Shown here piece by piece: positions 43,233-55,535 of a DNA stretch of 64,000 nucleotides. Where the stretch lies: NCBI GenBank assembly GCA_963970005.1, contig CAXAMN010001170.1, forward strand, positions 157,181-221,180, in the 5' to 3' direction. The position numbers were made by a program, and so were the translations under genes. The notes below the pieces were generated by a model, which saw only the letters and a program-made list of their open reading frames with translations, was not told the DNA's origin and did not search any database. How positions within the stretch are numbered: the first letter of the stretch is position 1; each line of letters begins with the position of its first letter. Origin of the DNA: Durusdinium trenchii (Eukaryota > Sar > Dinophyceae > Suessiales > Symbiodiniaceae).

Positions 43233-44176
43233 CTTGTTAAGCCTTGAGCCCTTGGACAGCAGCTGAATGTTAGAGCCTGTAAGCCGGTCGAGTCAAGATC
43301 CATCAACAAACGGAATAAGCGCACAAGGAGCACCAGGCAAATATCCGTCACATGCAGGACCAGTCTGGTGGTTTGCGCCCTGAATATGGCATCCTTCACT
43401 GAGGCTTTCAATCATTCAACTCTTCCATTGAATTCCATCAGTGTGCTGCCAAAGCCTCCAAAATTCATGTTCTAAGTCTTGTAGGCCAAACATGGGAACA
43501 GTACATGTGTGGTTTGGGACGCAAATACCGGCAAAACTTTGATCGGTGCACATTGTATTAGCTCAGCTGGCTTCTCCTCCCACACGGTGGGCTTGTTTTC
43601 GGCCCTCAAGAACATGTATATTTGCAGTGAGCGGGTGTTAGTGTTGCTTTGGGATAGGAACTATGACAATGATGTACAGTGATTACATGAATTGCATATG
43701 AAGCAATGGTGCTTCTGCTTCCAGTGCATGCTTGAGTGGTTCAAGTGGCAAACACTAAATATAGCTCAACACAGAAGAGAAAGGCTTGATGGAGATGAGG
43801 AAAAACAACTGCCCCATTTGATATCCTCACCCTTGAAGTGGAGGGGGGAGGCATTGGATGAAGGCCGTACCTGCAGGCAATGAAGTGTAAGGAGGGAAGC
43901 TATTGCCTAGCAGGCCAGATTGAAACCAATTGAAGCCATCACTCACCTGTTTCATTGACATGAAGGAGAGGTATGGCTTGTAAAGGGCAATGCATGTTTC
44001 AATCCACGTGATTAATAAATCTGCCCTAGTTAATCCGAGCCCACAAAGCCGCCGGAAATTGCCCAAATTAAAAAGTATTATTGGCTGTTGATTTCCCCCC
44101 CCTATGGTCTAGTTTTCTACCAACAATCCCCCCCAGTTATATAACCCGAGCCCACAACCAGGTCAATTTTTCGTAT

Positions 44177-44397
44177 TACTACTACTCCTACTGCTACTGC
44201 TACTGCTACTACTACTCCTGCTGCTGCTGCTGCTACTGCTACTGCTACTGCTACTACCACGACCAACACCACCACCACCATCACCACCTACCACCTACAA
44301 CAAGGGCCGGCCCCCATCAATAATCTGCACTACTACCCCCTATTAATTTGATCCTGTGTCCCTGGCCTTTTCTTTGTGCTTGTTTAAACTTGTTGTG

Positions 44398-44431
<34 letters not shown>

Positions 44432-45048
44432 CGACGACTACTACGACTACTACGACTACTACCTACTACCTACTACTACCTACTACCACCTACTACTACC
44501 TACTACCTACTACTACCTACTACCTACTACTACCTACTACCTACTANNNNNNNNNNNNNNNNNNNNNNNNNNNNNNNNNNNNNNNNNNNNNNNNNNNNNN
44601 NNNNNNNNNNNNNNNNNNNNNNNNNNNNNNNNNNNNNNNNNNNNNNNNNNNNNNNNNNNNNNNNNNNNNNNNNNNNNNNNNNNNNNNNNNNNNNNNNNNN
44701 NNNNNNNNNNNNNNNNNNNNNNNNNNNNNNNNNNNNNNNNNNNNNNNNNNNNNNNNNNNNNNNNNNNNNNNNNNNNNNNNNNNNNNNNNNNNNNNNNNNN
44801 NNNNNNNNNNNNNNNNNNNNNNNNNNNNNNNNNNNNNNNNNNNNNNNNNNNNNNNNNNNNNNNNNNNNNNNNNNNNNNNNNNNNNNNNNNNNNNNNNNNN
44901 NNNNNNNNNNNNNNNNNNNNNNNNNNNNNNNNNNNNNNNNNNNNNNTACTACCTACTACTACCTACTACCTACTACTACCTACTACCTACTACCTACTAC
45001 TACCTACTACCTACCTACTACCTACTACCGTCGACGACTACGACTACG
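44177..45048. repeat. (CTA)n-family microsatellite, broken by assembly gap
   Basis: ACT/CTG/ACG trinucleotides (44177-44300, 44395-44480) grade into a CTACTAC heptamer-like pattern on both sides of the N gap 44547-44946. Reading frames across it are artefacts. Confidence 0.95.
44547..44946. other. Assembly gap (N)
   Basis: 400 N inside the CTA repeat; a round number suggests an estimated gap size. Confidence 1.
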
Positions 45049-45288
45049 ATGGCTCCCTGAGCCGATAATTCAGGGGGAGTGGACCTCATGAGTGGTATCT
45101 CATACCTTCTTGACCTTGTTGACCTTCTATGTGGGGGGGGGCTGATTAATCCGGGGTTGACATTATCTGCAATGCCCTTCAGGACTGCGCAAACTTTGTT
45201 GTGACCACTCTAAGCTTTCTCTGCAACAGATTCGTTGTCGGAACTGCAGATTGGGAATCTGACCCTCAACGCTCAACCACAATGTCTT

Positions 45289-45325
45289 CCGCCCCTAGTA
45301 GCTTCTTGTTACTAGCTGCTGATTA
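45289..45325. repeat. Word-repeat pair
   Basis: CCCCTAGTAGCTTCTTGTTA then CTAGCTGCTG. Confidence 0.75.
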
Positions 45326-45329
45326 AGAG

Positions 45330-47510
45330 ATAGTTCCTGAAGCTTCAAGAACCTGCTGGGCTCAGCTTGGAAACAGGTGGCAGCCTAGCAAAGTGGCGAG
45401 CAGGACATTGTGACTATCTGCCCAAGCTTCTGGCATAATTGATTTGGTTCCTAGGTTTTTGGGGAACCTACAGTAACTGTGTTTCGGAGGTTTGTGATGG
45501 GCCAGGTGGGGGGACGTAGGCCCTTGAGATCTTGCTTTGGTGGTGGTTATGATGGTGATGTTGGTGTCTGTTGACGGGGTTTGTCGAGTGCACATGTGTC
45601 GCAAAAGTTTGAGAGCCCGTGGGAAAGCCCTGCGAACCGCACAATATCAAAACAGGTGGGTATCTGTTCTGCTCACTTGTGTGCTTTTTGAACTACTTGC
45701 TCATGTCTACTCTTCTTGATGAGTAGCTACAGCAGTCTCGACCCAACTTTATCCTTATACGTCCCCATCATTCGGTGTTTGTCATGCGTGTGTGCGTGCT
45801 TTCTAGAGATTTCAGCACTTGGGTCTGAACCCAAGACTCTGGATTATTTTTGTTCATTTTTTGCTGTTTGAAAGGTCACGACTGGGCAGCAGTACCTTGA
45901 ACTTATAGAATTTATGAACACAGGAACAGTCCAAACCAGGTTGCCACGCCTGGAACATTCGAGAAACAAGTTGTACACAAACAGTTTTCTTCCTGACCGT
46001 TCATGGTAGGCAGGCCAGATACTTGGAAGCGACCTTGGGTGGAAGGGCCATTTCACAAACTTCCTTTCCCTCAGCTGACTGTGTCGCTTGTTCTTCCGCA
46101 GCACTTCAACATCCCCTTCCTTCTGTCTCTTTGGAGCTTATTTGTGACATTTCGTGCCATTTCACATCCACAGTTACTCGCAATTCTGTTGTTTACATTG
46201 GGATTTGTGGAAGCGTTCGCCCAGGTCCGGACTTGGGTGAACTCCTTCTGAGTGGTATGTGGCATAGCTCTAACTCTTGTGTATGTAAGATACCCTCTCA
46301 TGCGCAAACCTTGCGATTTTGATGTGGAAAAGAGCTGATACAAGCACCAGCGGAGAAATCTTCCCAAGATCTAAATCCAAGAACTGTTGTAACGTTCGTA
46401 GATATTCACAAGTACCCATGCACTCAAAGGATTGCAAAACAACGGCGTAACAGTTTTGAGCACACACCCGTACCCTCCAGGACAACGGGCCCCACGAGCT
46501 CAACCACGGGAAGTATGGGTATGGGAAGAAACTTATACAAGTGCGTTTAACAAAGGAACACCGGCCATGAGAGCCATTCCATGTGCCCATCGTTGACAAA
46601 ACTTGGAGGTTGTCAAGCATTTCCGTCATCGCAAGCAAATCGCTCAACTACAAAACATTTTCGGCTTGGCACATGGTGAGCCTGCTGTTCTCCTGCGCGC
46701 TGCCGCAGCAAACTCTTTTCCATCGCATTGAGAAATGGATGAACCGAAGCTTTGCTATGACATTGTCAGAAAATGATCCCAGGCAATATGTTGGTGATAT
46801 CTCGACCTGTCGCAAGCACAGAAACATGGTTTCGAGCTCATGGGCAGTCAACTGGTTGAACTAACTCCGCATCTTTGTAAGAACAAAATCATGTCTGGCA
46901 ATTTTCCACTTACGCTCGGAACGTATTGTGCCTTTGGCCCGGTCTGTTCCAGAAACCAAGCATGCTAGGCATCGACAAGGAGAAGACTTCCTCACCAATG
47001 GACAATAGCACTGGTACAAAGTTCCATGCAAACATGGACAGCAACGCTGGAAACAACGAAGGGCTCATCATTGCATTCGCGCTGGGCTTCGTATTTCTCA
47101 GGCTGGTTGAACTCGTTGCGAACCTGAGCACAAATAACCGTCTCACCCCGAAAATAGAAAATGTCACATGCTGGTGCTGGGTAGAGCAGTGCCAAAGCTG
47201 GCAAATAGACAAGAAACATATTGCGCATCATCTCCCTCTGTGCCTCCTTCCTGAGTTGTCATACCTGACAAGCGGACTCGCTCCGCGCAACATGCTAAAC
47301 ATGTACCATTGTCTTTAAAAATAAAAAACATGCCACATGCCCTGATGAACACACACACACACATTTCATGGACACTCTCCCTGTCTGACCACCTGGCCTA
47401 GGTGGATGCACTCCAATCGCTCCGAGGAGCGAATGCAATCGCTGCTGCAGGACTCGGAATGGGTGTTTGCTTTCCTACTTTAGGACCTTTAGTTTAGGGC
47501 CTTTAGGCCA
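45330..47510. other. No gene assigned; one signal-peptide-like segment on the minus strand
   Basis: Minus 47231-47124 reads MMRNMFLVYLPALALLYPAP followed by ACDIFYFRGETVICAQ and a good donor (CAG|GTTCGC), like a first exon with a signal peptide. A neighbouring open segment ends at a donor GTAAGT near 46911, but phases did not chain, so I do not call a gene. The rest shows no resemblance. Confidence 0.3.
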
Positions 47511-47518
47511 AACCTAAG

Positions 47519-47575
47519 AGCGATGGCCTCCACCCTAGTAGCGATGGCCTCCAACCTAATAGCTATGGCCCCCAG
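47519..47575. repeat. Word-repeat cluster
   Basis: GCGATGGCCTCCACCCTA, GTAGCGATGGCCTCCAACCT, and ATAGCTATGGCCCCCAGCC in tandem. Confidence 0.9.
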
Positions 47576-47579
47576 CCGG

Positions 47580-50500
47580 ACCTTTAGGACCATTAGTGTC
47601 CATTTTCGGCGTTTCCTTCTTGAAGCTTCAGACTGGTCATTGCGTCAACGGCGAAGGCATGACTTGAACAACCCAACTTCAGCCGAGCATCGCCAGGACA
47701 CTGCCCCTTCTTTGGGCTCGTAAGTTCCTCCTACAAGATTTCCGGCCAAGACTACAGAAAACATGGCAACTCCCGAGTGTGAAGGGAAACAATGGCTCAT
47801 AATGGCTCCAAGCACGGTGGGCAAAACCTTGCAAAACTACCCAAGTTCGTAGTTGCCACTTCCGGTGCAACTACTTAAGTTCAATCACACGCTTAAAGTT
47901 CATTCTTTTCAAGTGCAATTGCTTGGAGTTCGTTTCTTGTTATTCTCGGAGCAACTGCCAGTGCTGCAAGCTTTGCACGTCGAAACCATCAGTTGGTCAA
48001 TGGACATGAATGTTGCGCCTCTTGATGATCTACATGCAAACAGCGTTCATCTGCTCCCATACAAGCGTGGGTGCCACACCTCAACGCTAGCTGTTGCTCG
48101 TTGTTACGACCGTCTTGTTTTTCGTTGTTCTCTGAACATGGCACAGCCGCACCGCATAGGGATTTTGGAACATTCCTGGCGAATGCCTGGGCATCCTGTC
48201 CAATTTGCAAACATACTCCAAACCAACAACATAGATGACATAGATTTTTAACATTTTTGAACCACCACCAACTCTCTCATAACCATTCCTCTTTGCAATT
48301 TGTCGGTCCAAGACACATCCCATGATGCTGGTTTATGAGTTCCGAGAAGGGCATCGCACTGACATCTTCACCTTGACCACTGGCACGTCAGCCTCTCTCC
48401 CTCTGTCACACACACACACACGCCCACCACTTTACGTTTACGACATGAACTGAACTCGCAAATTTTATGCCTAACGAATCATGGGCAGTTCTTTTGCCCA
48501 CAATGTTGCGCAAAACAGGCAATTCGTGCAGCGGCATGTGAATGCACAAACCACGAGGTTTTCTCTGTTGGACTCCATGGCCATCACGCACACCATACTA
48601 TGCATATTGGTACCCGGTTCGTCTTAGGTCTTTGCCAGCATTTTCCGAGACTCTTCATACGGATTCGCTGCTTACAGCTCCACACTTTATGTCTTCCATG
48701 CTTGCGAAGTTCAGGTTGGGTGTTTCGATTGAGCTAGGGTTCTTGCTCAATCCAAATCAATCCTGCAAATTAACATTCTTATGATTCTTATATGATTCTT
48801 ATGCTGGCCAGGTTCTATATGGACGCCACTGACTTGATCCTTTCTTACTCCCCGATGCTAATGCAACTTGCATTGTTCTGCAAAAACGCTTCGCACAGCT
48901 CCACTTTCTTTTCGATGCTGGTGCTTGGACAAGGAGAAGAACATGTTCTGCTTCCGGTGCTGAATGTTCTGGGGTTGTTTACGTGATATCAGGTTGCCAG
49001 GCAGTTTGCAAATTCAGCAGTTGTCACGTCATGATTTGCCCCTTCTTTCCGCTGTTGAAGTTTCCGGTTCACGTTGCTTTTAATTTTTAAGTTTCACGTT
49101 TAGAACCCTGCCACCTTGCCTCTTGACTACGCTTACATTGGCCCATTTTTCTTTCAAGAGTGTAGAATCATGGCTTAGTTGTATGTTGCATGGCTGGATT
49201 GATGAGGAACATGATCCATGTAGTACTATAGGTCAAATTTGTAGCTTGCCCCTCGTAGGGTAGGACTCTTTGAACTACTCTGCCCAAGCATGCCCAGTTG
49301 CAAAGCATTTTCTTGCCATCGTTGATCATGCCTGCGGCTGAGCAAATTTGGATATGCTTACAGTATCTTGCACATGACTTCGCGTGGTGCCAAGTTGCAG
49401 CATTTGTGCCACCTAAATGAGCACCACAAATCAAAGAGAGAACACATTATCAAACCAGTTCAAAGGAACTAATTACTGTACATCCACCACCCCACTGTGT
49501 CTTCGCGCTTGTCTACTTGCGACCGGGGAACTCCTCAGAAGGGAAGGACAAGCTGTCCAGTCGCCCTCTCTTCATGAACCCATAGCGGTCTCGACTTCCA
49601 GTCATCTGAATCCAAGGACATGAGTGACATGAGGCATCATGAATTTCATCATGAATCATGAAGCACATCATGAGAACCAGCCGGTGGCAAACGGTTCATG
49701 ATGCCCTCATGTTGCAACATCTTGAGACTCGTGCTCAGCTTCAGCAAGCTGATGCGACTAAAACATTCACGATTCGAGACACCTTACGAGAAAGCCACCA
49801 TCAACGAGGGGTGGGATCATCGGGAACCATATCACAGGATGAAAACATGTATATACTCTTGTTGCCTTGAAGCGTGGCTCAGAAGTCTTACAGCTGTCCA
49901 AGTGCAAAGGAAGCGTCAATGTACTTTGGATTCTCACACGCACCAGGTGGAGGCAAACGGTCGACCTTCTCCGCATTCCTGTTCACAAGGGCCACCAGCA
50001 AAGTGTCCCAAGTCCCAGGAATGCTTCTAGACCGAAATGTCAGACACTGAACATCTTTGGATCCTCAAGGATGGCCATCGTGAGAAGAAATCAAGTAATT
50101 TTCACACGAGAGATCATAGACTTCAATTCCAAGTCTCTCCCACAAGCTGCGCCTCAAGCCAGGCCAAAACAAAGTGACTCTAGTGATCAGCACTCAAGAA
50201 GATGCACTTTGCCACTGTTGTGACGAATTGAGCTTTGCAAGCCGATGCCATCTAAGTGCAACAAGTCGCATGTCAGAGCAAGCTGAGGACTCGCCGCAGA
50301 ATCGGTCTGGCCACCAACATCTGCGAACCAGGCCTTAGACCAAACGGGCTCTCGCTCTCAGCTCTCACGGGCTCTCACGTTTGCTCACGCCGGTTCCTTA
50401 GCCTTTCAACAAGGTACTGGTTTCAAGGCCATGGTTCAGCAGACTTTGTGCTACCATGGGCCTGCACAAGGCATGAAGAGAAGATGAAGAGAAGGGCGAG

Positions 50501-50690
50501 CAAGTGTAGGAAGTGACAAACTGAAATACTCATGAGCTCAGGTTCAATTCATAGCGTTGCTACAGTGCTACTAGCGTGTTTTAAGAGTTCAAGTAGTAGT
50601 GCTTTTTGGAGAGCGGCGTCTGCCAAGCGGACAAAACTGACAGCGCACCAGTGGAGAATGCAAAAACCGTTTCCCTTTCCGACTCGGACA
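47580..50690. other. Intergenic, nothing recognised
   Basis: Frames of 60-130 codons on both strands without motifs. Short CA run at about 48411-48422; ATGAATCATGA-type local repeats near 49630-49670. Confidence 0.45.
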
Positions 50691-50697
50691 TCACAAG

Positions 50698-50792
50698 TTA
50701 GGAACAAGAAGCTACTAGGGGCTCCTGGCCTTACTACTAGTAACAAGAAGCTACTAGGCTAGGAACAAAGGGCATCGCTACTAGGAACAATA
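50698..50792. repeat. Word-repeat cluster
   Basis: Reverse-orientation words AACAAGAAGCTACTAGGGGC, TCCTGGCCTTACTACTAG, AACAAGAAGCTACTAGGC, AAAGGGCATCGCTACTAGGA. Confidence 0.92.
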
Positions 50793-50799
50793 ATTCCCG

Positions 50800-52025
50800 G
50801 TGTGTCTGAAAGGAGGCCGCGCTGGGCCTCACCAGTTCAACAACCCCTTTCGAAAGTTGGAAACAGCTGCAGGCGTGAACATGTGGTGAAGCTGCAGGCG
50901 TGTTCCTTTGTTGTATGTGGAGAGGATTTGGTCAATTTGGAAAACACGACTTCAACGAATCTAAATCTAAATGCTTCTCACGCGCACAGTTCATCTGGTC
51001 GTTCCAAGGGAGCTCACATTTTCTACCCAAACGTAGTTTAGTCTGCACTTGCCCGCACTCAGCATTTTGAGTCGATGTCCCTGCAAAAAGCAAGCTGGGA
51101 ACTTGCACCAAGAACCAACTTTCACTTGGCTGGTCTCGGCGAAAGCAGAAGCTGCCGATTGACAAAAATAACGTGCCTCACATATCATGGAGGCATTGAC
51201 CTGGGCATGTGACCACCCCACCAAAGCATATTCGTACTGCACTTGTGCTCACTTGGATAAGCTACTTCAGCCGAGCAGCGCGCAACGCGTTTGCTGCGTT
51301 TGCTTAATGAAGCTATATCTGGATCCAGGAAGGTCCTTGGCTTCGTGTGCAACGGGAAGCGCAGGAATATACACAACGGCTTCACGTGGGCTTGTGGACA
51401 CAACATCAAACAGCACATAACAGCACCCAGCATTTACCTATTCAGAAGTGAACGTGTTCCCTTTTCAACATCTGGTCTAGGAGCACAAAAGAATTTAGTG
51501 CTACCTTTTTCATTTATCAAAGTCCTACAGTGGTTGCGCAGGCCTCTGAGTTTCTGATGCTTTGCTTACAGCACTGTAGGGCCCTGAGTGTTACTATTTG
51601 CCACACTTTGAGCATCTGATTCTCTGACTTGCTAGTATTTGCGGAATCCAATTTGCTGGCACTTGTGCCGCTTTGAGCATGTGAGGCTGTGACCTGCGGG
51701 TTTGGCATGGCCCTGAAAAATAGTCCAAACAGGAGCTTGTCTGATAGGTTTTGATCTCCAAAGGTTGGAAGGTAAGGTCATCTACAGTTGGAGTCCGACT
51801 GCCAGGTATAATTTATCCTGACATCCCAGCATAGGTGTTATGTGTTCAAAAATTGGTGATGCAATTTAGGAGTGTTGTTGCTGCGGCTATTTCGATTTTG
51901 GCTGGCCTTGGCCTTGGTGTGGAAGAAGCCATGAAGAACACACACGAGAAAGTCTCATTGCCAATCGTTCAAGCACTCGCAAAGGGCTTGTTCACAAAAC
52001 ATACAGGATAAATGCAGCAAGTATG
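50800..52025. other. Intergenic, nothing recognised
   Basis: No coding or structural feature that I can support. Confidence 0.45.
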
Positions 52026-52032
52026 TGCAAGA

Positions 52033-52195
52033 GGTTGGAGGCCATTGCTATTAGGAGCAAGGACACTACTAGGGGCTCCTGGCCTTACTACTACGGAGCA
52101 AGAAGCTACTAGGAGCAAAGGGCATCGCTACTAGGAGCAAGGACGCTACTAGGTTGGAGGCCATTGCTGTTAAATGACCGAGGCTATTAGGTTGC
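52033..52195. repeat. Word-repeat array, five or more words
   Basis: GGTTGGAGGCCATTGCTATT, AGGAGCAAGGACACTACTAG, GGGCTCCTGGCCTTACTACT, GAGCAAGAAGCTACTAGGAG, AAAGGGCATCGCTACTAGGA, then the GGTTGGAGGCC word again. It shows nearly all word types adjacent in one place. Confidence 0.93.
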
Positions 52196-52574
52196 CATGA
52201 GCGAACAACCAGGTTGAGCGACATGACGTCAGAGGACCCGCGAGGAACAGGAGACCGAGAAGCAACGAGAGAACAAGGGGACAACCATACCAAAGAACAA
52301 AAAAATACTCTGTATATCTCTGTATGGTAGGGTCACTGTGGTCATTGTTCAGTTCAATCCAAGATCTTTTGAGTTGTATGTACCTATATATATAGAGAGT
52401 TGTTTCTGGGATCGGGCGTCTCTTATTGCATTGCGGTTGATAGTCGGGTCGGTTTTATCACTCCCGTTGATGTTGCCATTCTGGCTCCACTGAGCTTAGG
52501 TGCATTCATTGTTGAAAGCAGTGCAGGACCATGTAGCACCTCATAGCACCTCTAAAACATGCAGTTCTAGATTT

Positions 52575-52632
52575 CATCGCTATTAGGTTGGAGGCCATCG
52601 CTTTTAGTTTGGAGGGCATTGCTATTTGTTAA
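52575..52632. repeat. Word-repeat cluster
   Basis: ATCGCTATTAGGTTGGAGGC, CATCGCTTTTAGTTTGGAGG and GCATTGCTATTTG, about 45 bp beyond the stop of RRM gene B. Confidence 0.85.
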
Positions 52633-52676
52633 CAAAAGAGGCTATATGTAGCACCTCTGAACATGCAGTTCTAGAT

Positions 52677-55535
52677 TCATTGGTCTCTGTCTCCTCTTTC
52701 ACCTTTCTCGCTTCTATCGCGGTCTCTGTCTCCTCGATCTCCTTTTCCTTCACCTTTTGACTTGGGTGGCCCCTTCTTCTTCACTGTCAATCTGGAACCA
52801 TCTTCAAAAGGCCAACTATTCAAAGCTCGGATGGCCTCACACAGAGCATAACCCAAAGCTCAAGTGATGAAGCTGCTTTGAACACAGGTAACACTGGTAA
52901 CCTATGCAATTGCTCGATGATTCTTTCATGTGTCCCCACACTGCTAACATCTGCTAATATATCGAGCCGCTGAAATGAAGAGCCTTACACAGTTGCACAA
53001 GTCTTGTCTTACGTACGCAAAAGGGGAGCTACTCGTGTCAACTTTTGTGTTTCCGGGCATACATTGCGACGCACCTTCTCAGCAGCCTCGGCATTCATGT
53101 AATTGATGAAACCAATGCCTGTACACTTTCCGGTGTCTTTGTCCAGCAGAGCTGTAGCCTAAGGCGAATCTAACCAAAAAAAGGCAAGAAAGGCAAGCCT
53201 ACGGGAACATGTTCCCAATTCCCTGTCAATCTGGATGGATCTCAGATCTCTAACCACATTCTGAAGACTTTGAACTTAGTTCTGCAGTCTCTAACCAACT
53301 TAGCGCTGCTTTGTTCTGCTTGTTGCATCGTGCCAAAAGCTTGAACCGCCAAGTTCCAAGTGGCTCCCCTTGGAGCAATCGGCCCAAAGGCGGAGAAAAT
53401 CTGATACATCTCCAGGTTTGTGGTATCAGGGGGCAGCCCGCCCACAAACAGCCTTGGAATGGATAACATGTCCTTTCTTCCACGTACGCATGTGTATATT
53501 TATATGTGTGTGTATGTGCGTGTGCATATCATACATCTGAATATATACCTCTAACACGTCAAACCAAGGGTGGCACAAACAAGCAACTATGTGTTGTCAA
53601 GAATTCACCTCTCTTGCAAATACGGCCGCAAATGACCTTGCTGGGAGACCAACAGATTTGACCATAGATGCGCCATCTATATCGTGAAATAGTGTGAAGA
53701 TTGGCATCTCTTTTGGCTTACAGTAAGTTGTGCTGAAACAGTGCCATCTGTTTTGCGCCCCAACACCCCCAGAGTTACAAAGTTTAGAGGCAGAGGACAA
53801 GAAAAGGTATGGCCAATGGCCACAAAGTGCTAAACTTGCAACTAGGGGCTAGATAGTGTTCCCCAAAAGGACTTTTCTCAGCGGCATCTGGTCTGCACTT
53901 AGTATGTCAACGTATGTATATGCGCGTGCCTCTCTGTGTGGGTGTGTCCGTTGCTAAGGGGGACCCCCCAAACTTTGAAGACTGGCAAAAGTTGGAAGTA
54001 AGATGTAGCTGGTAGCTTAAGGAAGCTACCACATCAAAAGAAAAATAGAGAAACAGAAAGAAAGCTGCCAGCCGAAGAACGGATCTTTACTTCAACTAAC
54101 TCCCTCCCTCCCTTCCTCCCTGCCATTCCTGATCGTTTCTTTTGCTCTTGCCTTTCCTCTTCCTCCTCTTCATTCCTGTTTCTCACTCCTTCTCCTCTTC
54201 CTTTGTCCCTTCCCTTTCCTCCCTTCACTTCCTATCACACCTGCAAACCAGCGCCTCCACAAGGGCAGCGGAACAGGCCGGTTACACAAAATAAGGAAGA
54301 CACTGCAAGGGATCGGATTCTTCAGCGAAACTTTGAGGGAGGGAGAAGCTTCCCATAGTTCCTAGAAGTTTTTGAGGAAAGCAACCTAAGAAACACAAAG
54401 AGCTCTAAACGGACTGAAGTTCACTTTCTGTTTGTATGTGCTTTGCCCGCACAAAGGAATCATGACCCGCGTGCTCTTCAATTTCAACTACAGTAGTTAC
54501 TTCAGGACCTCTGGCAGCCTCACCTCCTAAACGAACCATCAGAATTGCTCGGTCCTTTAAAAACTCAAACTTGCAATAGACACTATGGACTACAAGGCTT
54601 TCTTGAAACCGCGTCGTTCATGAGATAAGTTTGTTGGACTTTGCTGAAGTATCAGCCTCTTAACAACTTGTCCTTCGCTTTCCTTCGTTTCTTGTTTGCC
54701 ATGCTATTCTTTCCTTTTGGTCTCACTTTACCACTTGTCAGCCCTTGAGAGGCTTTTGAACAACTAGTGCAACTAATGGGGAAAAACAATGCAAACCCTA
54801 GAAAAGGTTTGCAATCAATTTTTTGGTCAAGAGTCTACATTACTTGAACAATGCTTGACAATTGTGGTGAGGCTGGCAAGGTGTGTCGTCGAGGCACGTG
54901 TTGTCGTCGTTGTTCCATTTGCCACCTGGAACCACTTGTGCCGAGACCACCGCGCGCACCAGGCCCCTGGCCTCTTTCGGTGCGCCAAAGCCCTTTCCGT
55001 AGCCTTTGCCTCAGTACCAAAACTTAGAAATAGTTGAAAACACCATGAATGGTTAAAACAGGTTAAATCATGTTAAAGCACGGTTTCATAAACCTTGAAG
55101 GCTTCATGAACACATTCTAGAGGCGTTTGGTTGAGCCCAAACACAAATGTGTCTCTTTACTCGGAACAGCGCCCGCTAGAAGAATCAATCAATTATGAAT
55201 TGTGTAAGAAGTGATGTCATTGTATGAATTGTATGACTGTAAGAACACACATTATCGCCTACTCATTCGTCTAACCGCCAAACACTGCCGCCTATCAGAA
55301 CAGGGCTTTCAAAGTGCATCGGGAAAAGCAAATTTGCATATCTCCAACTGTTCTAGTGGCACTGGGCTTAGAATCCGTTCTTGGTGGTAAACAGTCACTC
55401 AAAACTTGCCATGTTTTCCACTGTGTTGCCATAATCGTAACCTTTGCCGAAGTCCATGGGGCCCATGGGATAGGGCATGGGCATCCATGGCATGGGCCCC
55501 CACATCATCCAGTCGCCTTTGTACCAGCCTTTCAT
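52677..55535 (-). CDS. Single-RRM RNA-binding protein B (5 exons)
   Basis: Exons 55535-55442, 55009-54960, 53472-53365, 53158-53075, 52835-52677 join in frame to 164 aa and TGA. The N-terminus is Trp/Met/Pro-rich (WMMWGPMPWMPMPYPMGPMD), then GYGKGFGAPKEARGL. One RRM follows: RNP2 RLFVGGLP, IFSAFGPIAPRGA, RNP1 GIGFINY, AIRALNSWPFEDGSRLTV; then a basic/acidic GKGDRGDRDRDR tail. Acceptors are AG|G; the third intron (53364-53159) uses a GC donor, the others GT. It parallels RRM protein A segment by segment, including GAPKE-GL and KKKGPPKSK, so the two are duplicated genes on the same strand. The start is the Met before KGWYKGDW; an upstream in-frame Met exists but the translation there is not conserved with A. 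Confidence 0.85.
53990..54245. other. Pyrimidine-rich stretch in RRM-B intron 2
   Basis: CTTCC/CCTCC-rich sequence within the 1487-nt intron 54959-53473; open frames here are compositional. Confidence 0.7.

Noticed and set aside
43565..43600. tRNA-like A box (TAGCTCAGCTGG)
   Set aside because: No D-stem closure, no B box (GGTTCGA) at the right distance and no acceptor pairing.
44356..45060. 234-codon frame across the CTA repeat and gap
   Set aside because: Composed of repeat and N; no information.
53597..53800. 67-codon minus-strand frame inside RRM gene B
   Set aside because: Exon chaining of RRM-B works without it (phase 0 from 54960 to 53472) and it has no counterpart in RRM-A, so it is treated as intron.
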